A stretch of DNA of 64,000 bases. Source: Symbiodinium natans. Taxonomy: Eukaryota > Sar > Dinophyceae > Suessiales > Symbiodiniaceae. A program made the position numbers and the translations under genes. Below, piece after piece: positions 1 through 10,250 of this stretch. The DNA lies in the NCBI GenBank assembly GCA_905221605.1, contig CAJNDS010000358.1:1-64000 (forward strand), given 5' to 3'. The first letter of the stretch is position 1. Every line of letters begins with the position of its first letter. The notes under the pieces were generated by a model. The model worked only from the letters and a program-made list of their open reading frames with translations, was not told where the DNA came from and did no database searches.

Positions 1-3000
1 TCTTCCGACGAGACAGCATTAATTTGATTGTTCCTGCTTCCAATTTTACCATCTTTTCTCTTGGAGACAGGCTTGGCATTGTTAAGCTTATCGAGGCTTT
101 TCTTGACTCTACGCATCTGAGAATCAGAGAATCAGAGCTCAAGTCGGGCTTGGCTTTAAGGGGCTGGCTGCCCCTATCAGAGCCATTCTTCTCAGAGTTC
201 AGCGCAGTTTGAACTTCATGTTGTTGCGGTCTCTGTTCCTCATCGGAATCAGTAGCAATGGAGTGCACTTCAGGAAGAGATGCACTATCAAGTTGTGTCG
301 CCAGAGCAGTACTAGGGTCGGGTTGGAGACTAACACTGGCTTGGTGTTCTGACTCCTCATCGAGTTTGCCCTTTTGGGCGAGAGTGAAATCAGTACCGCT
401 TTTACATTCCTGTGCTTGTGGCAGAAGATGGGCACAGGACGGATTAGGCAAGCCAAAATCATCCTCTGAGGTAATGGTAATATAGGTTGCAGAAGGGACA
501 GGGCTGTCCCAGCTTGCAACCTTCGTTATCTTAGCTTGCTCAATAGTGAGTGTTTCACTACTGATATGCTGTTCTGCGTTTTCACTGGGATCAGCATGAT
601 GCCGGATAATCTCATTAAAAGAGTTAATGAGAGCAGTGGCGGGGTAAAGCTGATTGACACAAACACTTCTGATGAAGATGGCTTCAATGTAGTGCTCAGC
701 CTTAATCAATTGTGCCCACAAATTTTCTTTACGGACTCCGTAGATTGAGTCATAAAGAAGAATTGAGTCTCCTGCTTGTTCTTTGGTATGGTGTAGCACT
801 AAGTAGTGCTTAGCACTAGGATCATGCAGAACGAGTGCAACGACAATATATGCCTGTTGCATGACTGATACCGTACTGCCAAGAAAGCTTTGGATATCCG
901 CCTCGCTTTTGCAGACTTGCGCAAAAGAGCTTTTCTGAGTCTTCTGTGTGAGAAGGCAGAAGAAAGACGGGAGTCTTTGAATGGCAAGTTTGCACGTGTC
1001 ATTGCGAGGGCTCAAGTTTTGCTGCACGCACGCAATCGCAAGGTCAGCAAGTTGACCTAGATCAGCGAGGATACTGATCTGATCAGAGGAGTCCTGTTCA
1101 GAATGCAACGGCAGAGCAAGAATGGGCTGTGGCTGCTGGCACATGGAGCACTTGCAGTGGATCTGGACAAGCATGGTGTATTGCTCCTTGGCCGGAATAG
1201 CCCAAATGGCCTTACTATACACCTCAGTAAAGCTTTGAAGCTCCAACGGTGTAGCACTTGCCAATTGAAGATAGGTCAGACCAAGTATGTGTGCAAGCTT
1301 GGCTCGAGCAGCCTCTCGTATATTATATCCAACCGCAGCAAGGACAAGAGCTGCTTGTTTAGGAAAGGGGGCGTAATGCTGGCATTGCTCTTTGTTCCAT
1401 TGAGCACACGAGATGACCCGATAGGCAGCAGCAACAGGGCAATAAAGGCCAGCAATGCGCCTTTGCACTTCTTCTTGAACGTTGGCTGGGACTTCCGCCT
1501 GGAACCTTAGGACAGTATTACGTCTTCTAGCAATCTCAACCTTTTCCTTGCTACTCTCAATATTTCTTTTGCCAGTCCCACCTTCTTGACTCAACTGTGC
1601 TGAGGCAGGATTTTCCGGTAACATATTGGCAGCCGTATCATCACCTTTAACAGCAGGAGGCTTTCCATGGAGCAAAGTCGGGCACTGGGCAGTATCCGAT
1701 TGCTCCATGGCAACCTTGCTTGACTTCCCATCCTGATGATTGGCACATCTGGCTTGGTTCGGCTTATTGGCTGCAGTAGCCTTAAGTCTATCATCAGTGT
1801 GGATGTTAAATGCATAGATGACGCTAGTATTAATCCCTATCAACTTGATGATATCACATGAGTGACATCGTGGCAGGAATAGAAGCGCGCCCTGATGTAG
1901 GGAGACGAGAACATTGTTACTCGCAGAAGATCCCGGATGACAAGCGAGATGCTGGCCGTTCTTGAGAACTAGCGGGATCTCTAGTTCAGTCTTACCAGTA
2001 ATGCGGACAAGCAGGTACTGGATAGATCCCAGTTCAGCGGTAAAGTCTTCATCCTCTTGGGAAGCCTTAGGAAGGTTTTCTGGCAATCTCCAACCTTGAA
2101 AGGCTTCATTTTGGCTGAGAAACGTCTGGACACTCTGCAGCTTCACAAGTTCGGGAACATCCTCACATTTACCAGTCATAACAACGTAAGGCGCCTGTCT
2201 GTCAATGATCAGGAAATGTGTTTCAAGGTCATCCTTGTGCCAAATTGTACTAGCAATTCGTTGCTTGGACAAGGGGTGATACTCATCCCTTGCTCTGACA
2301 TGGATCAATCTTCCTTGCCCAATCTTATCGCTCCCAGAGTGGCAATTCAAAAAATGTTCTCTAGGGTTCTCGGAAATGTGATTAATGGGTTTGTTGCTCC
2401 ATCTTGGGGCATCAACAACCTCTTGCAGCAATTGCACTTCAGTTCTTCCACAAGGAAGGTCGAAATATTGACATTGGGTGAGCGCATCGGCAGCGGCGAC
2501 AGTAGCAGTTACATGGACAGCAGGTATGACAACATCAGTGCCAGCTAATACATGTACGATTCCTCTGTATTGCACCGGAATTTTGATGTACTCGAGATCC
2601 TGAATAATGTCTTGCATGTCTCCGGTGCAATTGTGAAAGGTGATCTGCAGAGAAACCTCTGTAGAGTTGAAAGGTTGAGTCACCTTCCAAGCAAAGATTT
2701 CCTGTGAGTCCTTCACATTGCAAATGTGAAATCTTGCGGCATGCAACGCGAGGCTGTCAGGGATGGTAAGCTGCTTTTGCCGAAGACCCAAGATAGCCTT
2801 CTGCAGCTGATAGGGGTCCGCAAAGATCCTCAGATACTTCCCAGGAGCAGTGTGGAACGCATTCATAAGCCTGTGCTGATTGAGAATGCAATGCACTTGA
2901 AAGGCTTCATCCTTAGTTCGGGCAGAGTTGATAGCATACGGGAGGTCAACGAAGTTGACACTATTGCCCGGCATCCCTTCAAGAGGCGCAAAGCGATACC

Positions 3001-3778
3001 AGACCTGGAGCTCAACTTGTGATTTGCCTTCAGTTTGTTTGAGCACCTTATCATACATCTCTTCAACCTTCAGCATTAGAGCTTGAAGTTGACTAACGCT
3101 GATCTTAGGCGCTCTGAGGCAAACAACACATCGATTCTCCTGATCAGTTAACGCAACGATGGGCTGCTGTGGCTTCCTAATGTGAGCTAGTCCAAAGTCT
3201 CGACTGAGGTGTTTAACTTCCTCGTCAAATATTCCAACAGTGCCAGCGATAATGACTTCAGTATTGGCGGCTTCTTGCTTCATGGAAGGCGTTATGGCAA
3301 TGTAGTAGCAAGTGTGATGGACAGGGTAGCTGCTGGGAATGTAAGTGACCAAGTAAACAAGTTCCCGCTTGCCCTGCACTTCAATGGCACCAATAACCGT
3401 CAGGCTGTGGATTTGACGAAGGAAGTCTTCATCATAACTCCTGAAGAGTACACAGGGGATGTCTGATATGGAAAGTGAGCTGTGCAAATTACTCACGATC
3501 GTTATACTCGTCTGTTGTGTAAGACCCTTCCTTAGATTGTGAAGGAAACTCTTACTAGGGTTGACGAGTAAGATAGATTGGAGCTCTGAGCCCTGCACTT
3601 GGCGCAATTCTTGCATAGTTTGTGTAGACACGATGCATCCATCTCTAAGATACTCCAGCAAATGTGTTGATGGTGTTCTGGCAAAGAGAGCATCATACTC
3701 AGTGAGATGACCCAACATAAAGTCGGCAAGACACTGAAATGCGCTTCCATCGATGTTGCTAATTCGATCTTGCGACAT
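1..3778 (-). CDS. Large intact ORF (at least 1259 aa, C-terminus outside window), candidate thiol protease
   Basis: Reading the minus strand from the ATG at 3778-3776 gives 1259 codons without a stop to base 2, so the frame leaves the window. An in-frame TAA (3793-3791) lies five codons upstream, so this ATG is the first possible start; its context is CACCATG. I do not recognise the first two thirds. The last third has a candidate papain-fold protease layout: GLYC (Cys780), a CxC..C cluster (CKCSMC), a stretch ending in RLPSFF, then KHYLVLHH (His991) and LLYDS (Asp1010). The His-to-Asp spacing of 19 and the order Cys, zinc-like cysteines, His, Asp resemble ubiquitin-specific proteases (C19), but Ulp1-like (C48) is possible. 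The C-terminal part is Ser/Glu/Gln-rich, as in a linker. It is probably the main protein of a leftward mobile element, because its 5' leader matches other retroelement leaders in the window. The open frame is directly seen; the protease call is inference. Confidence 0.7.
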   Translation of the reverse strand, partial: MSQDRISNIDGSAFQCLADFMLGHLTEYDALFARTPSTHLLEYLRDGCIVSTQTMQELRQVQGSELQSILLVNPSKSFLHNLRKGLTQQTSITIVSNLHSSLSISDIPCVLFRSYDEDFLRQIHSLTVIGAIEVQGKRELVYLVTYIPSSYPVHHTCYYIAITPSMKQEAANTEVIIAGTVGIFDEEVKHLSRDFGLAHIRKPQQPIVALTDQENRCVVCLRAPKISVSQLQALMLKVEEMYDKVLKQTEGKSQVELQVWYRFAPLEGMPGNSVNFVDLPYAINSARTKDEAFQVHCILNQHRLMNAFHTAPGKYLRIFADPYQLQKAILGLRQKQLTIPDSLALHAARFHICNVKDSQEIFAWKVTQPFNSTEVSLQITFHNCTGDMQDIIQDLEYIKIPVQYRGIVHVLAGTDVVIPAVHVTATVAAADALTQCQYFDLPCGRTEVQLLQEVVDAPRWSNKPINHISENPREHFLNCHSGSDKIGQGRLIHVRARDEYHPLSKQRIASTIWHKDDLETHFLIIDRQAPYVVMTGKCEDVPELVKLQSVQTFLSQNEAFQGWRLPENLPKASQEDEDFTAELGSIQYLLVRITGKTELEIPLVLKNGQHLACHPGSSASNNVLVSLHQGALLFLPRCHSCDIIKLIGINTSVIYAFNIHTDDRLKATAANKPNQARCANHQDGKSSKVAMEQSDTAQCPTLLHGKPPAVKGDDTAANMLPENPASAQLSQEGGTGKRNIESSKEKVEIARRRNTVLRFQAEVPANVQEEVQRRIAGLYCPVAAAYRVISCAQWNKEQCQHYAPFPKQAALVLAAVGYNIREAARAKLAHILGLTYLQLASATPLELQSFTEVYSKAIWAIPAKEQYTMLVQIHCKCSMCQQPQPILALPLHSEQDSSDQISILADLGQLADLAIACVQQNLSPRNDTCKLAIQRLPSFFCLLTQKTQKSSFAQVCKSEADIQSFLGSTVSVMQQAYIVVALVLHDPSAKHYLVLHHTKEQAGDSILLYDSIYGVRKENLWAQLIKAEHYIEAIFIRSVCVNQLYPATALINSFNEIIRHHADPSENAEQHISSETLTIEQAKITKVASWDSPVPSATYITITSEDDFGLPNPSCAHLLPQAQECKSGTDFTLAQKGKLDEESEHQASVSLQPDPSTALATQLDSASLPEVHSIATDSDEEQRPQQHEVQTALNSEKNGSDRGSQPLKAKPDLSSDSLILRCVESRKASISLTMPSLSPREKMVKLEAGTIKLMLSRRK

Positions 3779-3879
3779 GGTGCAGATACCTTACGCCGAA
3801 GCTATCCGTACTGCACAATGCGCAAGACAAATTTGCCAAAAGGTGCAAGTAAAGTAAAGAGGCTCCCACCCTTAAGAAG

Positions 3880-4115
3880 TTTGCAAGAAAGAGAACGTGC
3901 ATTCACACTCAGCAACTTAACAAGGAAGGAGACGGGCGTTCCCAACTTTGATAAAGAAAGGGAACACAACGTAAAAAGTAAGAGAAAGAGAACGGGCGTT
4001 CTCAATCTCAGCAAGTTGCAAGAAAGAGAAGCGTTAGAGAAAGAGAACGGGCGTTCTCAGTCTCACTAGTAAAGCAAGAAAGAGAAACAAAGAGAAAGAG
4101 AACGGGCGTTCTCAG
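3880..4115 (-). repeat. 55-bp tandem repeats, each with the palindrome GAGAAC-GGGC-GTTCTC
   Basis: Perfect 6-bp inverted repeats GAGAAC/GTTCTC around a GGGC centre start at 3988, 4043 and 4098, exactly 55 bp apart. Decayed units lie one and two periods further left (about 3930 and 3887). The array ends about 100 bp before the ATG of the leftward ORF. Evenly spaced palindromes directly upstream of a long ORF suggest repeated binding sites or leader RNA hairpins; the function is inferred. Confidence 0.75.
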
Positions 4116-4149
4116 TCTCGACTAGTTAGAGAAAGGTGGCAGGACAACT

Positions 4150-4655
4150 GAGGGCTCAGTTGACGCAACTTTCGAGCGCTCAACCCACAAAGACTCAAGG
4201 GAGAGCCAATGCAGCTTGCAAAGTGTTTACAGTGCGAAATCCAAAGCCAAGCTTTGGATTCTTCAACTGCGCAATGCTAAGAACCCCAGCTACACAGCAA
4301 ACACAGCACCAAGGCTGTCCCAGAGGGGGCCGCTGGGTGCTCCATTCACCTTGGCGTACAAGTGCCCACCCAGAGAGGTGTCCGCGCCCGGCACAGGGGG
4401 CATATGCCCCATGGAGGTCAGCCAGTGGGGACTTAACAGCAAGAACAATCAAAGCAGGACCGGCCCAGGGCACTCCATGGTGGTCAGCCAGTGGAGTAGC
4501 TCCGAGCACAGGGTTCTCCAGTCAACCTGGCGTACAAGTGCCCACCCAGAGAGGTGCCCGCGCACGGCCAGAGGGAGGGCGAGAGTAGCTGCAGCTACCG
4601 ATTCCACGGGGAGAGTCCACAGCGAGTTACCAAACCCTTAACGCCACAGGGTTTA
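4150..4655 (-). promoter_or_regulatory. 5' leader module shared with other retroelements
   Basis: On the minus strand this contains CCACTGGCTGACCACCATGG followed by GAGTGCCCTGGGCCGGTC and TTGTTCTTGCTGTTAAGTCC, the same succession found at 5655-5737 and 31265-31350 (plus) and at about 5120-5230 (minus). A second block, CACCTCTCTGGGTGGGCACT, occurs twice inside it. The copy at 4400-4490 also preserves the uninterrupted target sequence CTGGCTGACCTCCATGG, so it serves as an empty-site reference for the 10.5-kb element. A promoter role is inferred from its position. Confidence 0.5.
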
Positions 4656-4679
4656 TAATAACAACGAGGAACCTCCCAG

Positions 4680-5640
4680 TCCAGGCATCTCACACAAGGC
4701 CACGCAATCTTGGCGCTGGCCTGCGCATCGGCACGCATCAGGTCCCTCCAAACCCAAACCCGCAAGGTACGTCGGTAAGGAGATGGGAGGGCTCACATCA
4801 CAGGTGCCGAAGTGCAAGGATCTCCATGGTATTGCTACTTTGGTCCAATCAGAGCCTTCAGGTAACATCCACGCGGGCGGGGAGCCCACTTGCCGCAGGC
4901 CAAGCTCGAAGGTGACCCTCTAGTGCGCAGGTGCGTCGCAAAATGCGACGTTGCCAGATTCACAAAACCACCATCATGCAGCCACCGATGCGAATACATT
5001 CAGCACCAGCCAAGGCCGTTCACGAGAAGGTTCACAAGTCCGCCATCACAGGTGGGGCATGGTCGTGCCTTGGCACGGAACGTTGCAGGTGTCAACCTTC
5101 TTGATCCCAAGTATAAAGTTGCCCCATGGTGGTCAGCCAGTGGGGACTTAACGGCAAGAACAAAGGGTAGGACCAGCCCAGAGCACTCCATGGTGGTCAG
5201 CCAGTGGAGCCTCTCCGAGCACAAGGCGCAACGTTCTTTTGACTTACAAGAGTCTCGTCCGACGGCCAAAGCAGGCCATCAGGCAACCTCAAGCAGGCGG
5301 GACCCCACCTGCCCCGCAGGAACGGGAGAGTCCCCCAGTCGAAACTTCGCACTCAAGGCCAAGCAACTGGTTCAATGACCAGAATCAGACCCTCCATGCC
5401 CAAACCGACAGACGTCGGCGAGAAGATGTGAGGGCTCACATCACGCTTGGCCACCTACCGATGGGGAGGTAGTCATGTATGGCTGCTTTGACGCAAGCAG
5501 AGACATGCCCCAAGCAGGCAGGGAAGCTCGATGGCACATTGCCAGGAAAGTGGAAACCTGATCTCCGTAGAAGTGTCCACAGCCCAGAGGTAGAAGAGGT
5601 GGAAGTCCGTAGCTAAAGGTCTGGCTTTGCTTGGAACCCT
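4680..5640 (-). repeat. Tandem or overlapping partial copies of the same retroelement leader
   Basis: No credible gene. On the minus strand the TGGCTGACCACCATGG units (5110-5230) are followed near 4980 by GGCTGCATGATGGTGGTTTT and a GTCGCATTTTGCG stretch, as at 16370-16430 and 31500-31560 on the plus strand. The segment around 5380-5470 resembles 4745-4800 (both contain a GAGGGCTCACATCAC block), so leader parts are repeated in tandem. ORFs here are shadows of repeats. Confidence 0.55.
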
Positions 5641-5737
5641 ACACGTAGCTCGGAGCTACTCCACTGGCTGACCACCATGGAGTGCCCTGGGCCGGTCTTG
5701 CCTTGATTGTTCTTGCTGTTAAGTCCCCACTGGCTGA
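5640..5737 (+). mobile_element. LINE derivative, left piece (split by the 10.5-kb element)
   Basis: This segment carries the leader sequence of the LINE at 31.2-31.35 kb and is cut off after CTGGCTGA. Its continuation, beginning GCTGACCACCATGG, is at 16235. Joined, the two pieces form an element of about 0.55 kb with LINE leader and LINE 3' end, lacking all coding sequence, i.e. a non-autonomous internal-deletion derivative. Confidence 0.6.
5733..5737 (+). other. Target-site duplication GCTGA (left copy)
   Basis: GCTGA at 5733-5737 is repeated at 16235-16239 exactly outside the inverted termini. Paralogous uninterrupted copies of the host repeat (for example 4400-4490, minus strand) contain GCTGA only once at this place. 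Bases on either side of the 5-bp match differ, so the duplication is exactly 5 bp. Confidence 0.85.
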
Positions 5738-5814
5738 ATATATAAGTAAGGGGGCACTTATGGTAACTTATTCCAAAAGCCAAAATGTCACTACAGTACA
5801 GCCTCTCATGCTGC

Positions 5815-5915
5815 AACGTCACTACAACGTCACTACAACGTCACTACAACGTCACTACAACGTCACTACAACGTCACTACAACGTCACTACAACGTCACT
5901 ACAACGTCACTACAG
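5815..5915 (+). repeat. 11-bp tandem array, unit CAACGTCACTA
   Basis: Near-perfect repeats of CAACGTCACTA follow the tip of the left arm. The 11-bp period is about one helical turn, so the GTCAC cores face one side of the DNA. It mirrors the array at 16025-16158. Confidence 0.95.
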
Positions 5916-5929
5916 CCTTTTAGCAGCAC

Positions 5930-6045
5930 CGCGTTGTGACCGCGTTGTGACCGCGTTGTGACCGCGTTGTGACCGCGTTGTGACCGCGTTGTGACCGCGT
6001 TGTGACCGCGTTGTGACCGCGTTGTGACCGCGTTGTGACCGCAAG
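5930..6045 (+). repeat. 11-bp tandem array, unit CGCGTTGTGAC
   Basis: About ten head-to-tail copies of CGCGTTGTGAC. On the other strand the unit reads GTCACAACGCG, so it shares the GTCAC core with the neighbouring array, in opposite orientation. The inverted counterpart is 15915-16015; a second one is 14945-15062. Confidence 0.95.
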
Positions 6046-6779
6046 GTGTTTGTCAAAATGGAGCGAAAAGAATTTTGTTTGTTTCAATAATGAATCAAAT
6101 ATGAGCCAACAATGACTCAATAAAGACTCATAATGACTCAATAATGTCGCAATAATGACTCAATAATGTTGCAATCTTTGCTCGAAGCAGAATTTGAGCA
6201 GTAGCAGCAACAGCAGCAGCAGTAGAAGTAGTAGGCAGACTTCGAAGAGACTCCAAAAAGACTGCAGTCTTCACTGTAAAAGATTCCACAAAGACTGAGT
6301 CTCTCAGCGAGTCTCTGCAGCGACTGCTGCTTGTGCATTATACTGCAGTTTGCAGCGCTTTTACGATTCGCCACTGTTCTTCGTGACGCTGCAACAATGC
6401 TGATCAGCGGGACGGTGGCAGAACAGACAGGGCAGTGGGGCGGAGTGGCCAGCGGGAGTGCAGAGCAGCAGCAGTGGCAGAGAGCAGCAGTGGCAGGGCA
6501 GCAGTGCTAGGGCAGCAGTGGCAGGGCAGTAGTGCAGAGTGGGCAGGCTGGCAGGGCAGCAGTGGACAGCTGTGGCAGGGCAGCAGGGCGGGGGTGGCAG
6601 AGCAACAGCAGTGGCAGAGAGCAGGCAGTGGCAGGGCAGCAGGGCGGAGTGGCAGAGTAGCAGTGGCAGCCACAAGGTCGCCACAGGGTCGCCACTGGGT
6701 CGCCACTATGATTCCGCGGCTCGCTCGGTTTGATTTATGGTAACTTATTCCAAAAGCCATTAAAATGTCACGACAGCCT

Positions 6780-6912
6780 CTTTTGTAGCAACGTCACTAC
6801 AACGTCACTACAACGTCACTACAACGTCACTACAACGTCACTACAACGTCACTACAACGTCACTACAACGTCACTACAACGTCACTACAACGTCACTACA
6901 ACGTCACTACAA
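6780..6912 (+). repeat. Second 11-bp array (CAACGTCACTA) in the left arm
   Basis: Same unit as 5815-5915, located after the second TGGTAACTTATTCC module start. Its inverted counterpart is 15070-15175. Confidence 0.95.
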
Positions 6913-7264
6913 TGCACAAAAAACTCGTTTGCTGCAGAATAAAAAATGCAAATTTTGTTCAAAAAGACACAAAAAGAATTTGTTTAATTCAAGAATGGCT
7001 CAAGAATGACAAAATATGAGCCAACAATAACTCATTAATGTCGCAATCTTGCTCGAAGTTGAAGCAGTAGTAGCAGAAACAGCAGTTTGCAGCAGTAGAA
7101 GTGGTAGGCGGACTTCGAAGAGACTCCAAAAAGACTGCAGTCTTCACCGTCAAAGATTCCAAAAAGACTGAGTCTCTAACCGAGTCTCTGCAGTGAAGTG
7201 CTGCTTCTGCGTCATACTGCAGTTTGCAGCGCTTTTTACGACTGTTCTTCGCGATGCAGCTGTA

Positions 7265-7645
7265 ACGGTCACTACGCGTTACGGGTCACGACGGGTCACT
7301 ACGGGTCACTACGGGTCACTACGGGTCACTACGGGTCACTACGGGGTCACTACGGGTCACTACGGGTCACTACGGGTCACTACGGGTCACTACGGGTCAC
7401 TACGGGTCAGTACGGGTCACTATGGGTCACTACGCGTCACTACGGGTCACTACGGGTCACTACGGGTCACTACCGGTCACGACGGGTCACTACGGGTCAC
7501 TACGAGTCACTACGGGTCACTACGGGTCACTACGAGTCACTACGGGTCACTACGGGTCACTACGCGTCACTACGGGTCACTACGGGTCACTACGGGTCAC
7601 TACGGGTCACTGCGGTTCACTACGGGTCACTACTCACTACTACGG
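7265..7645 (+). repeat. 10-bp tandem array, unit GGGTCACTAC
   Basis: More than 30 copies of a 10-bp unit with scattered substitutions (TACGCGTC, TACGAGTC, a GGGG insertion). It has the same GTCACTAC core as the 11-bp arrays but period 10, and it has no counterpart next to the right arm. Predicted ORFs through it are repeat artefacts. Confidence 0.95.
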
Positions 7646-8427
7646 AGTCACTACGAGTCACTGCGGGTCCGCTGTGCTACCTTTGGATGGATCGATTAGT
7701 TGCAGATCGCAATGGCCGAAGGCGCTCGCAGCGTTCGTTGTGTGCACGTTCGAGGTGGACGTGAATCCGTCACAGTCGATCTGCTTTGGTTTGTTGTCGA
7801 GCGTTCTTGGAAATCGTCGCGCGTGGGATTGTTTCGGTGCTGGCCATCAGCTCCGCTGACACAATTGAAGCTTCGCATGGCAACATGGATTTGCAAATTG
7901 TAAACGTAGAAATTCTCGAGCATCTCTCGAAACGAGGCTGGAACACCCTCCCCGAATCACATTAAGTTCCGTTTATGCGGGCTCGGAGCGGTAGGTCGCG
8001 GAATCGAAGGGGCTCTAAAGTGCTTGCAAACGGGGCGCGCGGCGGTTCGGGAGCAGTTTGAGGGCGCGTGGAGAGCCTGCGAGCTGTTCGGAAGCAGTTT
8101 AAGGGCACACGCTGGGCCTGCGAGCTGCTAGGAAGGACAGCGAGTCGCAGAAAGAGCTGCCCAGAAGCTAAATGCATGCTGCTCGCGAGCTGCTACGAGC
8201 TACAGCCGGGTGGGCCCCCCCTTAAAGCCCGTTTCAGCGCTCTTTGCAAGAACTTTGCTTATTATTTCGAGCCCCGGGAAGCTTGTCATTCTTGTCTCCT
8301 GCCGCTGCCCTCTCGGGGGCTGGTCATTCTGTCACAGGTACTTGTGTGCTCTGGAGGACGTGTAAACAATGACAGGAATGACAAGAATGACAAGCCGGCC
8401 CGAAAAAAAAAAATCAATTAATTTTTC

Positions 8428-8453
8428 CCGGCCTCGGCCTGAACCGAGGCCGG
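8428..8453. other. Perfect 10-bp hairpin CCGGCCTCGG/CCGAGGCCGG
   Basis: Two perfectly complementary 10-mers are separated by six bases (CCTGAA). The 5' side is preceded by an A-run and TTTTT, so on the minus strand the hairpin is followed by A residues and on the plus strand preceded by T residues. The function is unknown. Confidence 0.7.
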
Positions 8454-9644
8454 AATACCGGTTTCGGGGTCGGAATTCCGACCTTGCTCCTTTCGGAGCC
8501 CCCCGGTTTCTATCCCGAGCGGCGCCCGGTTTGATCCGAAGCATGTCACTTGCAAACATGGCCACACCGACTGCACGTCGCAAGGTTGATGAGTGAAACC
8601 CAGAGCCCGCACAGCTGCGAGCACGGATTCCCCGATTTCATTCACGATTCAGCCAGAAAAATCATGCTAACAAGTAAGACTCAAAGTTGAAGTACTGGCA
8701 AAGCAAAGCAAAGCAAGCGCTCTTCCCCCAGATTTCTTCAAACGGATTGATCGTGTCTGTGCACTTAAGCACGACTAAGAGCGCCTCTGTGAAACTGCTT
8801 TTGACCAGCACTGGCATCTGTGTCGTTGGTCCTGTACCCGTTGCACGCCCCGCTTGACTTGAAAACTTGAACGCCGTAGCCTGCTCAAAGAATGTGAGCG
8901 TTGAACTGCTGTCTGCTAATCCTGGAAGTCAAGCAAAGCCGCAGCGCAAAAAAACGTCAGTGATGCTTGCTACCTCAGAGCCGAGAAGCTCACACAACAA
9001 GGACGGATGCAAGTTCGCAGCGCTCAAACTCCGGCGCTGAGGCACACGCACGCATTTAAGCATCGTCCGCTGGTGGCAGCGCGAACCCATAGCAATCTGC
9101 CCTGCGAGCGGGGCGGCGGCAAAACCCCTAAGCTGAAAAGGCGTCGAAACCAAGCGCTGGGCTCAGTTGTGTCTCGCAGTCTTGCTGACATCGTGTCTTC
9201 CTTCACCCAGTCCTTGTCCTGCGAAGTCACGCTGAGACGCGGCACAGGGAGGAGAGCGGGATTGATCTGAAAAGCTCTCCTCCCGGCTGTATATGTCAAT
9301 GTTGAACGAAGGAATGGAGAGCTCCGCCTTGTTCTTTATTCCCTGAAGCAACCAGAAGTGAACTCAGATACCATGTGCGCTCAATGACAAGGGCGAAGGC
9401 AACCCGTTTCTGAGGGCATGGCTTCCTTCAGGTCATCCACCTGACATCGCACACCACGTGGAGAACCGCTCATTCAAACACAGAAACGCACTGAGGCAAT
9501 CGATTGGAGCTAAGGTCGCGGCGTCAGCCAAGGTTCCTTGCACTTGCACTTTGAACGCATTGACTGGCTCAGGCTCCTTGCCATCCTCGACTTTCAAAGG
9601 TGCTGCTTGCAATTGTCACAGTTCATGTGTGGGATCTCTTCAAC

Positions 9645-10250
9645 GTTTTGAAAAAAATCCACTCCGCAGTTCTGCCTTCGAGAGTGCACTGCTTTAAACA
9701 TGGACATGATATGAATGCATCGGAATCCTCCTTGCGCCTCAGCTTTTCTGTGACCTTCCCATCCTGCGAGTCGAGTGGGTCTAAACTGCGGCAGACATGA
9801 ACTGACGGCAAGCTTGCAGAAACACTCCAGCAAGGAACAGCCGAAACTCCCACCCTCCCGCCCCTCCCCTCCCCCACGATCAGACGTGTGCCACTATCCG
9901 CATGCTTCGCCCCTGTCGACGAGCGTCCGAGACACACTGGAGCCCAGATCCCAACAGGTGCCCCAACCCTGCGTTCAGCTGAATGCTACTGATGCTCTCG
10001 GTCAGCCTTGCGCTCCAATTACCGGCACTTGCTCTCACACAGCACAGTCCTTGCGGATCGTTCCGAAAAAATCAACTCCGCAGTTCTGTTTTCGACAATG
10101 CACTGCTTTCAACGTTTTCATCGGAATCCTCCTTGGGCCTCAGCTTTTCTGTGACCGTCCCTTGCGATTCGAGTGGGTCGAAACTGCGGCAGACATGAAC
10201 CGACAGCAAACTGAAACTCCAGCAAGGAACAGCCAAAACTGCCATCCCCG
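9645..10250 (+). repeat. Direct duplication of a ~200-bp block
   Basis: The block with AATCCACTCCGCAGTTCTG, GCATCGGAATCCTCCTTG and AAACTGCGGCAGACATGAAC (9655-9850) recurs with about 15 percent differences at 10068-10250. It is a diverged internal duplication of the TIR element; neither copy keeps a long shared reading frame. Confidence 0.8.

Larger units (their letters stand above)
1..4655 (-). mobile_element. 5' part of a leftward retroelement-like unit (leader plus large ORF)
   Basis: Read leftwards, the unit starts near 4655 with a segment resembling the start of the rightward LINE at about 31190-31250 (both have TAAGGGTTTG, then CTCTCCCCG and GAATCGGTAGCTG). It continues through copies of the CCACTGGCTGACCACCATGG module, then the 55-bp palindromic repeats, then the 1259-codon ORF. 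The other end lies outside the window, so its class (LINE or other) cannot be decided. The grouping is inference from shared leader sequence. Confidence 0.45.
5738..7265 (+). repeat. Left inverted terminal arm
   Basis: The arm contains two successive copies of a module that begins TATGGTAACTTATTCCAAAA (5758 and 6737). The module runs through a CAACGTCACTA array, a stretch with repeated AATGACTCA, and a block with GACTGCAGTCTTCAC and CTGCAGTTTGCAGCGCTTTT. The first copy also includes a CAG/GGCAG-rich stretch (6410-6690). The inverted counterpart is 14640-16234. Confidence 0.85.

Noticed and set aside
1-3750. Many short plus-strand ORFs (for example 1103-1510 and 2057-2548)
   Set aside because: They are shadows of the continuous minus-strand frame from 3778.
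4136-5472. ORFs such as 4136-4588 and 4890-5378
   Set aside because: They cross minus-strand retroelement leader repeats and contain no natural protein segments; the leaders in other copies are not conserved in these frames.
6361-6760. Cys/Ala/Pro/Leu-rich ORFs on both strands (and their mirror at 15203-15633)
   Set aside because: They are translations of the CAG/GGCAG-rich stretch in the terminal arms and occur identically in inverted orientation; no coding character.
7193-7859. Long plus-strand ORFs of repeated TGHYGSLRV-type peptides
   Set aside because: They translate the 10-bp GGGTCACTAC array in all three frames; a 10-bp unit cycles through frames, so open frames arise by composition alone.
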